A stretch of DNA of 64,000 nucleotides from Schistocerca nitens (taxonomy: Eukaryota > Arthropoda > Insecta > Orthoptera > Acrididae), in assembly GCF_023898315.1 (NCBI RefSeq), contig NC_064616.1, forward strand, positions 291,675,205-291,739,204, written 5' to 3'. Of the stretch, positions 10,551-22,829 are shown piece after piece. The translations under genes were made by a program, and so were the position numbers. Each line of letters opens with the position of its first letter. The stretch's first letter is position 1. The notes under the pieces were generated by a model, which saw only the letters and a program-made list of their open reading frames with translations, made no database searches and was not told where the DNA came from.

Positions 10551-12435
10551 CATATCACCTGTCACAACCCCCTGTAATTTTGCACTGTGACTGTGCCATG
10601 GGTGAGTACCAACTACAAAACTGAAATTATGGGTTTAAAGTTAAGAGTAACCGTCCCAACAATCTGAAAGTAACTGCGTTAATTGAAAATGTATAATGTG
10701 ATACAATGGTAAATTAGAGGCAAAACTTTGCAAATCCATACCCATAGAATAAAAAGACTATGACTATGTGTAGGCACTATAACAATGTATTTCAACTTTT
10801 AACTGAAATGAAAGAGAATTTCAATCCCTGTAGATGTCATTTATATATTGTTTTGCTGTTTTTATGTTCTTTTACAGATCCTAGTGTTCCCTGGAAGATT
10901 ATAAAGCAAAACTATATTATTCTTGGATACATGCATCATCTCTCACAGACAAATGAGACCACACTTCAACTATACAGTCACATAAAAAGCTATGGAAAAT
11001 TCCTGTCTTACAAAAGGTATGAAAATTATGAAATTTACATACTATTCTCAGGAATAATGGACCCTAAGTGCAATGCCACATAACTTTCGGGAAAACTTGC
11101 ATATGTATTAAAATCTGGCTGAAGTTGTAGTTAGTTAAATATTTTCATTTTTGCATAACCAACAATGCCACCCTTTATCTCCTGGAGTACAAAAGAGACA
11201 ACATATTGCATCACAAATCACAATAGGCATAATTTACATACTTCAACATAATGTCAATATAGCATTTCAGAGTTAAATTTGTCTTAGAGTACTGAATTAT
11301 GAAGAGCAGTATCCCAGGCAGCAACTGTGACTGACCTGAAATGTGTAAGTATAGTACTAATACATATGAATACTCCTCATATCATGAAATGTAGTTCATT
11401 TCACAAGTTACAGAAACTATTGATACCACATGATTCACAGAGAATACCTATGTCAAGCAACTGACTTTTTTGGGAAAAATTGCTTTGGACAATGTACAAA
11501 ATATACACCTCAATATTTCACATGGAAGGCTGAGAATTTTACTCAACACAGCTATAAATCTCTTCTTTAGAATTTCATCTTTTCAAATATCTATGTCTTA
11601 TAGATGGGGATGGGGAATTTGTTTTGTGTGTCACTGTGTTGGGAGTAAAAGTCATACAAAAATGTGACACTCCTCAGTTTACGTATAAACCTATCCATAG
11701 TGGATGTGTCACACTGTTGTAATGCCTTTAATGGAACCAACATATTTTACCTGCTACAAATTATCAATTTTAACACACAACACTTCAAAAAACAAACTTT
11801 CAGATAAAAATGTCAAAAACAAATCAAATGTTTCTTATAATAATAATAACAAAAAACACGAACACATACATAAAAGTAAGGGGCCAGAACAAGGAAATTC
11901 ATTGCTTCAGATCAGCAACAAAGACATCTCATGGTAAATCCTTATGATGAGCAATCTGGTGTGCCTTATAAAATCCAATATCAGAAGGATTTGACTACGT
12001 CTATGATTTTTCTACTTTGCTCATGGTTCATACTGGTGCTCCACCTGTCTCATCAAGAGTGGAAAGCTTGTGCCCAGGATATAACTTGCCACTGTATTTT
12101 ACAACTATGTAGGGATGATTTTCTTGTGCAGCAGCACGATGTGGGTGGTGAGTAAGGGGGTTGAAAATTGGGGCCTGTTCATCAGCAAGGTTGTTATGGC
12201 GATGGACACTTTATCTTTGGTTGCATCCTGTCATTCAGTCTCCTCATTATTTTTAGTAACTGGTTCAGCTGGAATAATGTTAATGGCATGAACAATTTTT
12301 CACATGAAAGGCCACAAAATCTCAATGAACAAACAATTCAAGTTGCTGAAGGTTGCATTTTGTGGCTGGTATTTTTTAGAACTCTGTATTTCACAAACCA
12401 TGTATTTTACAGTACCGTAATGAACATTCAGACAG
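10551..12435. other. No identifiable gene
   Basis: AT-rich unique-looking DNA. Several short frames exist on both strands, none with motifs that I recognise. No terminal repeats or SINE/LINE hallmarks are visible. Confidence 0.6.
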
Positions 12436-12439
12436 ACAT

Positions 12440-12715
12440 AGGCTATCATGTTTTTTGATATATATAATATACAAATATATATGTAATATATAAATGGGAA
12501 ATATTGTTATGAAAAATCTCAAAAGGTTCTTGACCGATTTACTTTAAATTTTTACATGTCACTGCAATACACTCAGACAAACATTGGCTACATATAAAAA
12601 TTGGGAAACTTTGTTTACAAAAGTCTGGAAAAGTTCTTGACCAATTTACTTCAAATTTTTAAACAGTTCTCTAAAAAACATTCAGATAGATATAAGATAC
12701 ATATTTTTTCAGACA
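12440..12715. repeat. Diverged tandem repeat, about 110-120 bp unit
   Basis: Phrases such as TTCTTGACC(G/A)ATTTACTT(T/C)AAATTTTTA and CATTCAGA(C/T)AGA(C/T)ATA recur with a spacing of about 110-120 bp (near 12525, 12635, and 12428/12678). At least two and a half copies are visible. The origin is unknown. Confidence 0.6.
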
Positions 12716-12949
12716 ACAATGTAAAGCTTTTTTTCTTAGTATTGACTTTGAGAAAGAAAATACTATGCTGTGGTCTGCTGTGAAATTGTGTCTTTGTTTT
12801 CTTTCTCATAGCCACTTTTTACTATTCTAGCAAGGCATTTAAAACAGTACACAAATTATTTCTGCACTATATATCCTTTCTCACAGTACACAGGGAGAAC
12901 ATTAATAAAACTGACAAAGTCTATGGATGGATTACTGACTGGAAATTGA

Positions 12950-13640
12950 GGAAAAAAGATCCTATGAGCATATGTCCAGAAATGCATTGTTGCCATGGTA
13001 CATGGCACTGACAAATGAAAGTGTGAAACATCTATATAGGTCAGACGATTCACAGAGTTGCAGAGCGTTGTTCCAAGCACAAGTGACATACTAAACACAG
13101 GCAGATTGACAAGTCGGCCACATGTAAGCATTGCCTGGAAAATGGACACCAAATACAGTTTGAAAACATGAGAGTCTTGGCTCATGCATCAGCATATTGG
13201 GATTCTGTTATAAAAGAAAAGACTGAGATTTGAATGAACAGCGACATTTTTAACAGAGACCAGGGGTATGCACTCAGTAGGACATTGGGGTGGATTGTGG
13301 ATGTCAAAAGCAAGCAATGATGGTTGCTTGAAGCTTGTAGGGAGATGGGAGCAAGAGTTTCAAATGTGGCGTCAGGCCCTCATCCTGTCTCACATAACTC
13401 GGTCCCACGGCAGGCCGTAGCTGCTATGAGCTGTGCAACTCACCTTCCACACACACATCATGTTGGCAGTCTCTGATTGGTGCCTGAGACTACAGTCATG
13501 GCTATGTAAGTGAAAAACCATGCCAGCCCTAGCAGTCAGTCGTTTTAACCCTGATGATGATGGTGGAGATAGCCATCAAAAGATCGAGAACTGTATTTGA
13601 ATTGATGCAGCTTGAACACAGAACATTTTCTAAGGACTAT
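12950..13640 (+). pseudogene. Second Penelope-like family, GIY-YIG nuclease fragment and 3' tail
   Basis: Around 13030-13345 the plus strand encodes IYIGQTIHRVAERCSKHK, then HCLENGHQIQFEN, SAYWDSVIKEK and NRDQGYALSRT, the C-terminal GIY-YIG nuclease of Penelope-like elements. The sequence differs from the element at 1.4-4.3 kb, so it is another family. Stops (at least two in the clearest stretch) and frame breaks show decay. The segment after it, with GATGATGATGGTGGAGATAGCC near 13550, looks like the usual short 3' tail of this type. The RT part is absent or unrecognisable upstream. Confidence 0.7.
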
Positions 13641-13644
13641 GGCC

Positions 13645-14735
13645 ATTCCTTAAGTTTTTAATCTATGCAACTGTTAAACAGGTGGTCGCAAAATTTGAGT
13701 GTTCTTTATTCCACACTCAACATAAGTTGGTTGGCATTTATTTGGCTTTGGAATTAACCATGTAGCTAAGATGTGGCTGTATCTGATAACTGCATATGGT
13801 GTAATGTGCAGTTTCTATGCATAATTTGTACACATAATCTAATAAGCACAAGTGAAAGTGTCCATTACTGATCAGCCAATATGTTTGTTTCTCATAAGCT
13901 CAAAACAACCATAAAAAGCTTGGTCTTATTGACCTCAGCATCTACACAGTAGAAGGTGCGTCATCCAAATATGTATATTGGAATAAAAGAAAGAAAAGCT
14001 GGTGGTAAAGCAACACTGGACTTAAAGTATATGTAATAATAAAATAAGAGACCAAATAGACACCCGACTATCTGCATATATTAAAAGAAACCAATTAATT
14101 CTCATAGCTTCCTTGTGTATTATTTTCATACTGTGTCTCAATAAAATACATGAACTTTTCATCCATCTTTTTGCATCTACTAACTTGATCTTACAGTAGC
14201 TAAATGTATATTGTTGTACACTGTACCACAGAGAATCAGTGCCAAATTGCCATGACTGCTCATACAGAGCAATCAGTACATTAGATGATATCTTAGACAA
14301 ACAAGTATCATCAGAGAATAGTTCCAATAGGTACATAACAAACACTGTAATAAAGTTAGAAGTAACTAAAAATTTTGAAAATTCAGTCATTAACATATGG
14401 TGTGATATGGATAGACTTTGAGAACACTAAGAACAACATGAAAATTGGATTCAGTATGCACTCAGCTGCTCTTTTTGATGTTGGTGTTATTGAAAATATG
14501 GCTCTTTGTGTTCTTCAGTACACAACAGTTAGTGCATTTTCGTTGGTCATTTCAAACAATTACTGCCAAAATAATAACAAAATATTTGTCACTGCCCTTC
14601 TGTAGTAGTTCATTGTTAGTTCATGGTAGGGAAGTCTGACAAGGACAATGAGTAACAGACAATATATTATGCCAGCATAATTGACTTGTACATTTAGGTT
14701 TTGTGTTGCAGCATTCACATCCCTTAAGTACTAAC
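13645..14735. other. No identifiable gene
   Basis: AT-rich DNA. A 124-codon minus-strand frame at 14022-14396 is hydrophobic in parts but shows no family signature that I trust. Confidence 0.55.
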
Positions 14736-14741
14736 AGAGTG

Positions 14742-15374
14742 CACCTCCTAACAGTCATAAAGTGCATTTTCTCACATCTTTTGGCAGATATTTGGAATTT
14801 CCTTTTTTCAATGTGTAGCTGGAGTTAGCCTAAACAAATACTGCTCATCATATCCTTCATGCAACACCCAGTGTCAACTGAAAGTGCTGGTTTGGTTTCC
14901 AATACTAACAAAGCTATTTTTAAAGTGGAATTTTACGTGCCAGTTCAGTAGAACAGTACCAAATTAGTCTAGTGCAACATTTGTTTTAGTGAAAAGTACC
15001 AAGGTGGACAGCAAAACATGAAGATTCAGTACTACAGCAGCGACTGAGCAGCACCAAACTGCATGGTCAGACAGTCAGTGCAGATCAGGAGTATCGCTGG
15101 AGTACTGGTTTTACTGTTCCTGTTAATACGTACTGCTAAAACAAATACCACACTAGACTAATTGTGTCCACTCTGTTGAATTGTAACATAAAATTCCAGT
15201 TTAAAAACAGTTTTATTTGTAATAGAAAACACACCAATGCTTTCCTCTGAGCATTACATGAAGGACGTGATGAGCAGTATTTGTTTGGGCTGACTCTAGC
15301 TACACATTGCAAAAACTAAACTGCAAACAACTGCAGAAACATCAGAGAAAACACACCTGATAGTCTTAGGAGGT
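14742..15374. mobile_element. Foldback (long inverted repeat) element, non-coding
   Basis: The whole 630-bp block is an imperfect palindrome. CACCTCCTAA at the left end is answered by TTAGGAGGT at the right. Further in, CAATGTGTAGCTGGAGTTAGCC pairs with the inverted copy at 15280-15308, AACAAATACTGCTCATCA pairs at about 15268, and TTAGTCTAGTG pairs around 15155. It would fold into a single hairpin with stems of roughly 280-300 bp. It has no coding capacity, so it is a MITE or foldback type moved in trans by an unknown transposase. I could not define a clear target duplication. Confidence 0.75.
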
Positions 15375-15377
15375 ATA

Positions 15378-17184
15378 GTTAAATTTGTCCCACATCACTG
15401 ACTTTCAGGTCAAATGCTATTCTAGCATGGCAACAGCTATGACCCGTTTCAAAGACTCATTTTGAAAGGGTTGGTGGTGCTGAAACACCTGAAAACTGAA
15501 ATAACTTTTAGATATATATGTTAGATGCTAAATGTCTCATCTCATTGACAGATTTAATAACTACAAGTAGTATTCTCAAGTCAAAACTTTACATATTCCT
15601 ATTCAAAATAAATAAACAGTTTTTGAGTGGGTACTATAAGTCTCCCAACTTTATGCTGAAACAAGAATGATATTCTTTGCCACAGCACTATTATCTTCCT
15701 ATTCATGTAAGGCATACATATGAATACCTCAAACACTCAGTAATGTTAGACTCATATAGTCAAATTATGATATAAAATTTAGTGTGCACAGAATACTCCG
15801 TAATTCATGTCACAATTCAAAATGAAAATGTTAACTCCTCTTGTGCCATTTCCTTAATTTTTGTAATTTTTATTTCCCATCTACTGTACAGGAATTATTA
15901 CACTTCCACCACTGGATAGAACGCTCAGAAATAAATACTTATAGACAACCAAATTTCTTCTATAACCAACAGCAACATAATTGATATCTTTACACATACA
16001 ATGAAATTATCAAACAACAGGATTATTTCTTAGTCTACAGACTTCTGTCCGGACGACTATCAGCTAATAAATAACAATTATTAGGGTATAGCTTTTTGGG
16101 AGAAACTATCACATATGTATGCTTACATAGGAAATGTGTAATGAAAATTCGTATGTGTCTTCAGTTTCATTATCATACTTGGCTGTGTGACATTTGATCT
16201 TTCACAAATGTTGACAAAGACATCAACAGATGGAATGTGAACTTATGCTGAAAGAAAATCCTGCACATGTCAATCCAGAATATAGTAACTCGGAAATATA
16301 TTATACAATTAAAAGTTCGTGTCAAATGTAAACACGGAGCCAAAATACTTTAGCCAGTCTGTCACCTCAGGGCTGAAATACAGGGTAAGTCTGGATTCAA
16401 TATCCAGTGGCGCAAAAAATTTTGCCTCCCTTTCCTACACACAGACCTTGCCATACAAACACTTCATGCTAACAATAGTTGAATAATTTATTAATGCAAC
16501 AATAATTGTAAGAGAAAACCATAATTAAATTAACTGTATACTTCTTTTCAATACGTGCCTTGCTAAATTATTTCTCATATTTGAATAACGTGAAAAATTA
16601 CTAAATCCTTGTTGGCTTTTATTAAAAATTTGTCCTCCAAACCTACAAAAAAAAATTGGTCTCTAGAATGTACATATGTAAAAACTGTTGCCAACAGACA
16701 CATACAATGTTTATAGTCATGGTCACATAGAGACTAAACATTGCACCTCTTATATTCTACTCACAATAATGGTAAGCAGACTTGATGAATATATTTGAGA
16801 AGGGCCAAATTGAGTACCATAAATAAAACAAGTATTCGTGCTCTGTCTCGAACACCTGTAGCAGGAAGATTGGTCTATGTTTGAATGTTCTGTAGATAAC
16901 GAGGTCATAAGTGACAAAGCACAACTCCACATTGGCCAAGACTGGAGCAGAAAACAGACAGAAGAAAATAGACAGCATTTCTAGAAATCGTCGTGAAAGC
17001 TCACTGAGCTGGCTTCAGGAAACAGCAGAGAAGCTTAATCCGGATGCTCCAGAACACAATTGAGACCCTGCATAGAGTCCACTTACAGACAGTTATCCAC
17101 CGCATACATTTTCCACTTACAACTGCCTTTTCCATACACGTACACACTTCCTCATAATGGACTCAATCAGCTATCTAGAGAGAA
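15378..17184. other. No identifiable gene
   Basis: AT-rich sequence with no recognisable coding motif or element boundary on either strand. Confidence 0.6.
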
Positions 17185-17197
17185 TGTCCACTATCAA

Positions 17198-17396
17198 ATG
17201 GTTCAAATGGCTCTGAGCACTATGGGACTCAACTGCTGAGGTCATTAGTCCCCTAGAACTTAGAACTAGTTAAACCTAACTAACCTAAGGACATCACAAA
17301 CATCCATGCCCGAGGCAGGATTCGAACCTGCGACCGTAGCGGTCTTGCGGTTCCAGACTGCAGCGCCTTTAACCGCACGGCCACTTCGGCCGGCTC
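17198..17396 (-). mobile_element. tRNA-derived SINE, copy 1
   Basis: On the minus strand it begins with a tRNA-like head (A-box AGTGGCCGTGCGGTTAAAGG, B-box GGTTCGAATCC) resembling a class II tRNA with a long variable arm. A shared body follows (TTAGGTTAGTTAGGTTTAA, then GTTCTAAGTTCTAGGGGACT, then CCATAGTGCTCAGAGCCATTTGAACC). The 13-bp duplication TGTCCACTATCAA flanks it at 17185-17197 and 17397-17409, proving a retro-insertion. RNA polymerase III boxes lie inside the head. It depends on a LINE for movement. Confidence 0.95.
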
Positions 17397-17569
17397 TGTC
17401 CACTATCAAGGAGCTTTCGGAAAAAGTGAAAAGTAGAGAGGAGCAGGCATTTTCTCATGATGGAAAGCACAGCAGGACATGCATCATTAGAATACTGGAG
17501 ATATGTCGCAAAATATTTAATAAGAGTTAATAAACGAGTTCCTCATATCGGCCCTGAAAGCCCAAGGTA

Positions 17570-17880
17570 TGCCGATTGTACGTGGTATGGAGTGGCATAT
17601 GGTCAGTACACCACTCTCGTAGCCATTTTTCCGACTTTCCAGATCTTGGAGCCGTTACTCGTCAATCGCATCACAAGGCTGCGTGTACTACGAACGAGTG
17701 CTCCTGTGAAGGAAGAATTCTTGGCGTACCGGGAATCGAATCTGGGTCGTCCCCGTGGTAGCCTTTTTTAAATTTTTTTTATTTATTTCGTTGCGGACGT
17801 CGTTGTTGATCCTTTCACTCAGTTTATTGCAGAGGCTTACCAACTCTCTGACCAAACACGCTGAGCCACCGTGCCGGCAC
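17570..17880 (-). mobile_element. Fragments of another tRNA-headed SINE
   Basis: Minus-strand GGTGGCTCAGCGTG at 17876-17860 is a tRNA A-box-like start, and GATTCGATTCCCGG near 17735-17722 is a B-box. They are separated by AT-rich sequence at 17765-17795, so the copy is disrupted or composite. The rest of the body (to about 17570) shows no duplication that I can define. The family differs from the SINE at 17198-17396. Confidence 0.5.
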
Positions 17881-17884
17881 CACT

Positions 17885-19205
17885 CAGCTACAGATGAGGA
17901 TTAAGTGGACTTAAGGATGCATATAATATACGTAAAAGACTCGCTGGGGGTTGTGATCACAAATGCTTTATCTTCTTGTCTCAGACACCTCGTGTTAAAT
18001 AAAGAAGCAAGAAAATGAATAAATATTACGTTTACAGCATTTCCACGTATGTAGCAACGTAGGGTAAATGACTTCCTACAGTTAATCGTTATCTGATCGT
18101 GAATGGCCGTTTGTGGTGTTCATTTTGATTGGTTTCGTATCCCTAAGGGTTCTATCACATTATGGGGTCTATGCAACAAAATATACAATAAATGAACCAT
18201 TTCTTTATTTGGATTGTGTTTAGACCAATTTCGTTGCCGTTGAATCGAGAAAGGCAGCCATCGAAAGCTAGCGAAACAATTGAATGGTACCGCAATGCTC
18301 TGAACGGAAATATAATTGTATTATTATCGTTTTTAAGTTAACAATACATACCGTAACAAAAATTGCGGAGAGTATGAGGAAAAACTTTTCCACTTATTAT
18401 CATCGACAGTCGAATGACAAAAAATTTTTTTATTATTATTATTTTCCAAGTCACATAAGAAACACGCCATGAGCACATGTATCCTATAAATTGCGGTAAA
18501 CCTCATAGATGTTCTTCTCTTTACCGCTAAGGCCATTATTTACAATAAGTAAAGCCGTGCGTATTTTGCTTTAAACAGTAATAATGAAGGCATGAATTAC
18601 AATATTTGAATGTAAGAACGATTGGTGACTGTTCTGCAAACCGCCATAATGGCTACCAGCACCTTAGAATTCAAGTTGCTGCTCTGTTAACAGTTTATAG
18701 TCAGCAACAGTGCAGCTAGGTTACAAATACTGAGAAATTTTTTGGTAACTAGTAACTAAAACCTTTACTTTCCATTTAGGAAGTCTCTGGCCTCTCGTAA
18801 CAAAATATATTGTTACTCTCTATCAAAAGTAAGTTTCGGAATTTCGTCTGAAATGCTCCAACAGTGTTACACTGAAATCAAATTGTGAAATGGGTTTGAT
18901 CCAAAGCTTCAATGACGTTTGCAAATAACATATTCGTGGTCCGGTCAAAAAACGAGAAAAAAAATTTTCATTAAAATTTTTTTTCTCTCGATATATTAAA
19001 AAGTTTTCATCGGGGATGGAAATAAATAACATCTTCGAGATCAACATGGACTAACTGATCAAAAAGTGAGAAAAAATATTTTCGAAAATTTTGTCTCCCT
19101 AAGCTCGATAAGTGCCCCTGAGAGAAAAACAATGTTCATTTTCTAAACACGAAACTTATTATTTTCAAATATGAACTTCGACATGCGGACGTTTAAGACT
19201 TGACT
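17885..19205. other. No identifiable gene
   Basis: AT-rich DNA with A/T homopolymer runs near 18420 and 18960. No coding motif, repeat end or RNA gene recognised. Confidence 0.55.
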
Positions 19206-19220
19206 GAGAATGGAAGAACT

Positions 19221-19421
19221 TCAAATGGTTCAAATGGCTCTGAGCACTGTGGGACTCAACTGCTGAGGTCATTAGTCCCCTAGAACTTAGAACTAGTTAA
19301 ACCTAACTAACCTAAGGACATCACAAACATCCATGCCCGGGGCAGGATTTGAACCTGCGACCGTAGCGGTCTTGCGGTTCCAGACTGCAGCGCCTTTAAC
19401 CGCACGACCACTTCGGCCGGC
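19221..19421 (-). mobile_element. tRNA-derived SINE, copy 2
   Basis: It is nearly identical to the copy at 17198-17396, in the same orientation and with the same head and body. The 12-bp duplication AATGGAAGAACT flanks it at 19209-19220 and 19422-19433. High similarity between the two copies indicates recent activity of this family. Confidence 0.95.
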
Positions 19422-19433
19422 AATGGAAGAACT

Positions 19434-21291
19434 AAATCAAAACAACTTCATTACTACTTATAACAGATGTACGCAAGCCTACAAAAAAAGAGGCAAACCA
19501 ACCACTCAGATACAATATGGCGGAACAATGGAATACAATTCGGAGACACTTTCAATATAAAAAATATCACTTTCGTATTATCATCGGCCACTACGCCTCA
19601 GGAATTTAGGAACAGCATGAAATAAACACACCGTAATAGATAATTTGTTACGGTTTGCATGTGATAAATGAAATGTTTAAGCCGATTCCTTAGCTTTGTG
19701 CACGCTTCGTTACTTACAAAATTGTCGTTGCCGCTAGAAAAACATGAGCCAACTGGAACGCGCCATTTCAGCTCCACTAATGCCTTGTAAAAGAAATCTT
19801 TCTGAAGATTCTTCACTGAAAGAAAGTATTAACGAATTACTTACGCAGCTTAATGGATGCATTCGTCACTAAACGCCGTTAAAAACAAATTGTTTAACTT
19901 TGTCCACGTGATTGCCAAAGATAATAATGTTTGACTGAAAATACGTCACCCGCTATTACTTCCATCCGTTGGCTACAATTGTTAACTCTGAAAGCCTCTT
20001 TCTTTATATCATCTATTTTCAATCGATAGTTTATTATTAACATAGTGAGCGCACTTCATTTTGTGACCTAAGACAAACAGAATAAAGAATATAAGGATAG
20101 CCTTGCGAGTGCACGAATCGTGGTAACTCCAATCTCGAATCTTAGTGGGAAATAATCAACTGAAAATTCTAAAACTTCCGCACTATGGAGAGACATCGAT
20201 TACTAGTGCCGTATCATTTCATTCATTTAAACTTGTCGTACACGATATTAAGAAAATTGTAGAAGCGTACAATGATGTTTTAAAATAATCCCAGTAACTA
20301 CGTGTGAAACTATAGCTTAAAGTTGAAGGAAGAATCTCAGAAAAGGCAGAACGAATAGCGTTATTTCTCTACTTTAGATCAACATGAGTATTGTTGACAA
20401 AAAGTTTTAGTGCCTTGAAAGAATCTTACAGAGACACTGAAAGCGACATGTAGACTAAAATGGAGAGAAACAAAGATAAAAGTTCTACGTTCTATCAACA
20501 ACGAAGTTATTAGGACAGGGAAAGGATGAGGAAGCAAATGGGCCGTGAACTTTGCAAAGAAACCATCCTGGCATTCTTCTCAAGTGATTTAGGAAAACCA
20601 CTCGAAAGGTGACAAAGTACATGTCTTTCCGTCACTTGCTCTGTTGTCATTACACAGACAAGTGGAACAAGCAGCCTCTGTGCTTCAGGCAGTTGTGTGG
20701 AAGAGCTCGTGGTTGCGTCAAGATCAGAACGGTTCATGCTCGAGAGTTTCCTCGCCCTAAAGCAACCACTCGCCACCGGCAACAGTCCATCTGCCGCCGG
20801 ACGACAGCCGCGGTCCGAGTAGGTGCGCCGCCACGTTTCTGCACTCGTATTGATACACCTAAAATTGTTTCTTATTATACTCTGACTTTCTGGGCGAAAT
20901 AAATTCGATAAACTTAATCAACACAATCAGTTACAAAATTTGTGTAGGTGCTAAGATTGTATGGGCTGTACAAAGAATGTTAAGAAAGTTGGAAAGATAT
21001 TTTCGCTTAGCAAGAGCGAAAGGATACAAACTGCTGAGTATCTGAGCAGTCAGCATCAAATATTCAGTGATGCGGACGAAGATATGGGCCACAAATAGAA
21101 AAAAAATCAAAACCGTCATTCAATATGCCTTAGCATATTGTTCCGAGCAAAGTCTTAAGAGATGAGAAAGACCATTCTGGTGTAATAGCGGCGTTAGAAA
21201 ACTGCTAAGTAAACGAAGTGAGCTTCCTTTCAGATTCAAGATAAGTCGAAACCTTCCTGACAAACGAACGCCGAACGAAGCGAAAGTGAGC
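19434..21291. other. No identifiable gene; local CpG-rich patch
   Basis: Mostly AT-rich. At about 20700-20840 there is a CpG- and GC-rich patch (for example CGCCGCCACG-type sequence) inside a 97-codon plus-strand frame (20609-20902) that I do not recognise. It could be an old promoter or first exon, but nothing in the sequence proves it. Confidence 0.4.
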
Positions 21292-21295
21292 TTAA

Positions 21296-22061
21296 GGGGG
21301 GTAGGACGTCAAACGGGCCGACTTGGAGCAGGAGAGGCACCACAGAACATTTTAATTTCCTCTGTCTATACTTTGACAAATAAATTCATAAAACTTTGTC
21401 AGTATCACCAGGAAGGATTCAGGATTCACACTCGTAGCAGCGGAAGTTCAAAAACATAACAAAATAATTTTTTTACGTGTGAAATTTCATCATTTTTTCA
21501 CTTACTATTGGCTGCATTTGTTGCTATAGGTACACTTTTCTTCATAAGTAAGAAAGACTGTTCGATGAATTTTGCACAGCATACAAACCATACTTACAGG
21601 TTTCTGAAACTCTATAATCTATTTAATTTATGAAACAATGAATGAGCTGTTACGTTTTAAACTTTATGTTTAGAAAAAAATCAAATTTTGTAGTTAATTT
21701 CTCAATTTTTACCACAGTTGTTAATAAATTTGGAAAATTCTAGAGTTTCATACACCTGTAAGTATGGTTTGTATGCTGTGCAAAATTCATCAAAGAATCT
21801 CTCTTCCTTGTGAAGAAAAATGTACCTATAGCAACAAATGCAGCCAACAGTAAGTAAAAAAATGATGAAATTTCATATCTAAAAAAAATTTATTTTCTTT
21901 TGTTTTTGCACTTCCACTGCTATGAGTGTGAATCCTGAATCCTTCCTGGTCATGCTGACAAAGTTTTATGAATTTATTTGTAAAAGTATAGACACTAGAA
22001 AATAAAATGTCCTGTGGTTCCTCTCCTGCTCCAAGTCGTCCCGTTTGACGTCATATCCCCC
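21296..22061. mobile_element. TTAA-flanked foldback element, long inverted repeats
   Basis: TTAA occurs at 21292-21295 and 22062-22065 directly outside inverted ends that start GGGGGGTAGGACGTCAAACGG on the left and (complement) GGGGGATATGACGTCAAACGG on the right. The inverted repeats are about 300 bp each (for example AGGAAGGATTCAGGATTCACACTC pairs across the centre, with CTATAGCAACAAATGCAGCCAA complementing GGCTGCATTTGTTGCTATAGG). The centre is AT-rich and non-coding. TTAA targets and G/C-run ends are typical of piggyBac-superfamily elements, so this is probably a non-autonomous relative. Confidence 0.85.
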
Positions 22062-22270
22062 TTAAGGAGAACAACGAGAGTAGCATTCAGTAACTTTGAA
22101 AGTAAAATTTTGTCAGCCGATCTGAGTAGAAACCCAATGAGGATTTCGCCCTAGGTATAATCAGTAAGCTGTTCGAAATCGTCTCCTCTTTCCAGCCAAA
22201 AGCACCACCGCCAAATGTCGAGTGTGAAGGCCAGTTTGGTAGTGGAAGAGCCACAGAGCACCAACGTATA

Positions 22271-22551
22271 ACCGCCGACACCGTACAGGGTGATGAGGCC
22301 CTGTCTCTTCAGAGCGTACGCTTGGCGTACTGCTTGGTGACCGCGTCGCGGATTTCGTTCTCCAGGGACATCTTCAGCACTTCACGGGTCTCCTCGTAGA
22401 TTAGATCGGAGATGCGCTTCACGCCGCCTCTTTGCGCTAGGCAGTGGATCGCCGGCTTCGTGATGCCGTGGATGTCGTTGCGCAACACCCAGTGGTACCG
22501 CTTGGGGCCATCCTTGCCGAGTCCCTTTCCTCCTATACCACGGCCTGTCAT
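22271..22551 (-). pseudogene. Histone H4 pseudogene
   Basis: From ATG 22551 the minus strand encodes [15 protein letters not shown], then [36 protein letters not shown] and ENEIRDAVT, clearly core histone H4. H4 is among the most conserved proteins known, so the many replacements (for example K to I at the sixth codon, R to H or C in the helix 1-2 region) mark loss of function. Near 22315 about 27-29 nt encoding the KTVTAMDVV region are missing. This shifts the frame into a stop at about 22310, while the last residues (YALKRQG...LYG.GG) remain readable in the next frame. The normal stop is lost. No other histone gene is beside it. Confidence 0.9.
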
Positions 22552-22829
22552 TATTCTCAAAAAACTGTATTCAAAAACGCGCTTCCAAACAGTAGCCGCG
22601 GCGCGACGCTCCTCTCCAGACGCTTGCGAGTCGGCTTCGTTCACTCAGAGACCACACTGCACCGAAACGAAAGATAAATAAAACAAGGCCGAAATACTGA
22701 ATTCGGGCTTCCGATACTGTTTCAGCGCGGAAGATTGTAATACAGTCCCTCCTTTCAATCATCCTACGAACATCGAAATGGCAGATATCGAGATAACAGA
22801 TCGCGGAATATAAAAATAACTACAATGGC

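Noticed and set aside
14022..14396. Minus-strand frame with hydrophobic stretches, vaguely like an insect odorant receptor C-terminus
   Set aside because: The conserved receptor motifs are not clear, no neighbouring exons are seen, and AT-rich DNA often encodes hydrophobic frames by chance.
17198..17396. Possible tRNA gene on the minus strand
   Set aside because: A and B boxes are present but the molecule continues into a SINE body and is flanked by a target duplication, so it is a SINE head.
20609..20902. 97-codon frame with Arg- and Cys-rich sequence
   Set aside because: It follows a local GC-rich patch; no motif, splice context or homologue recognised. Left as unassigned.
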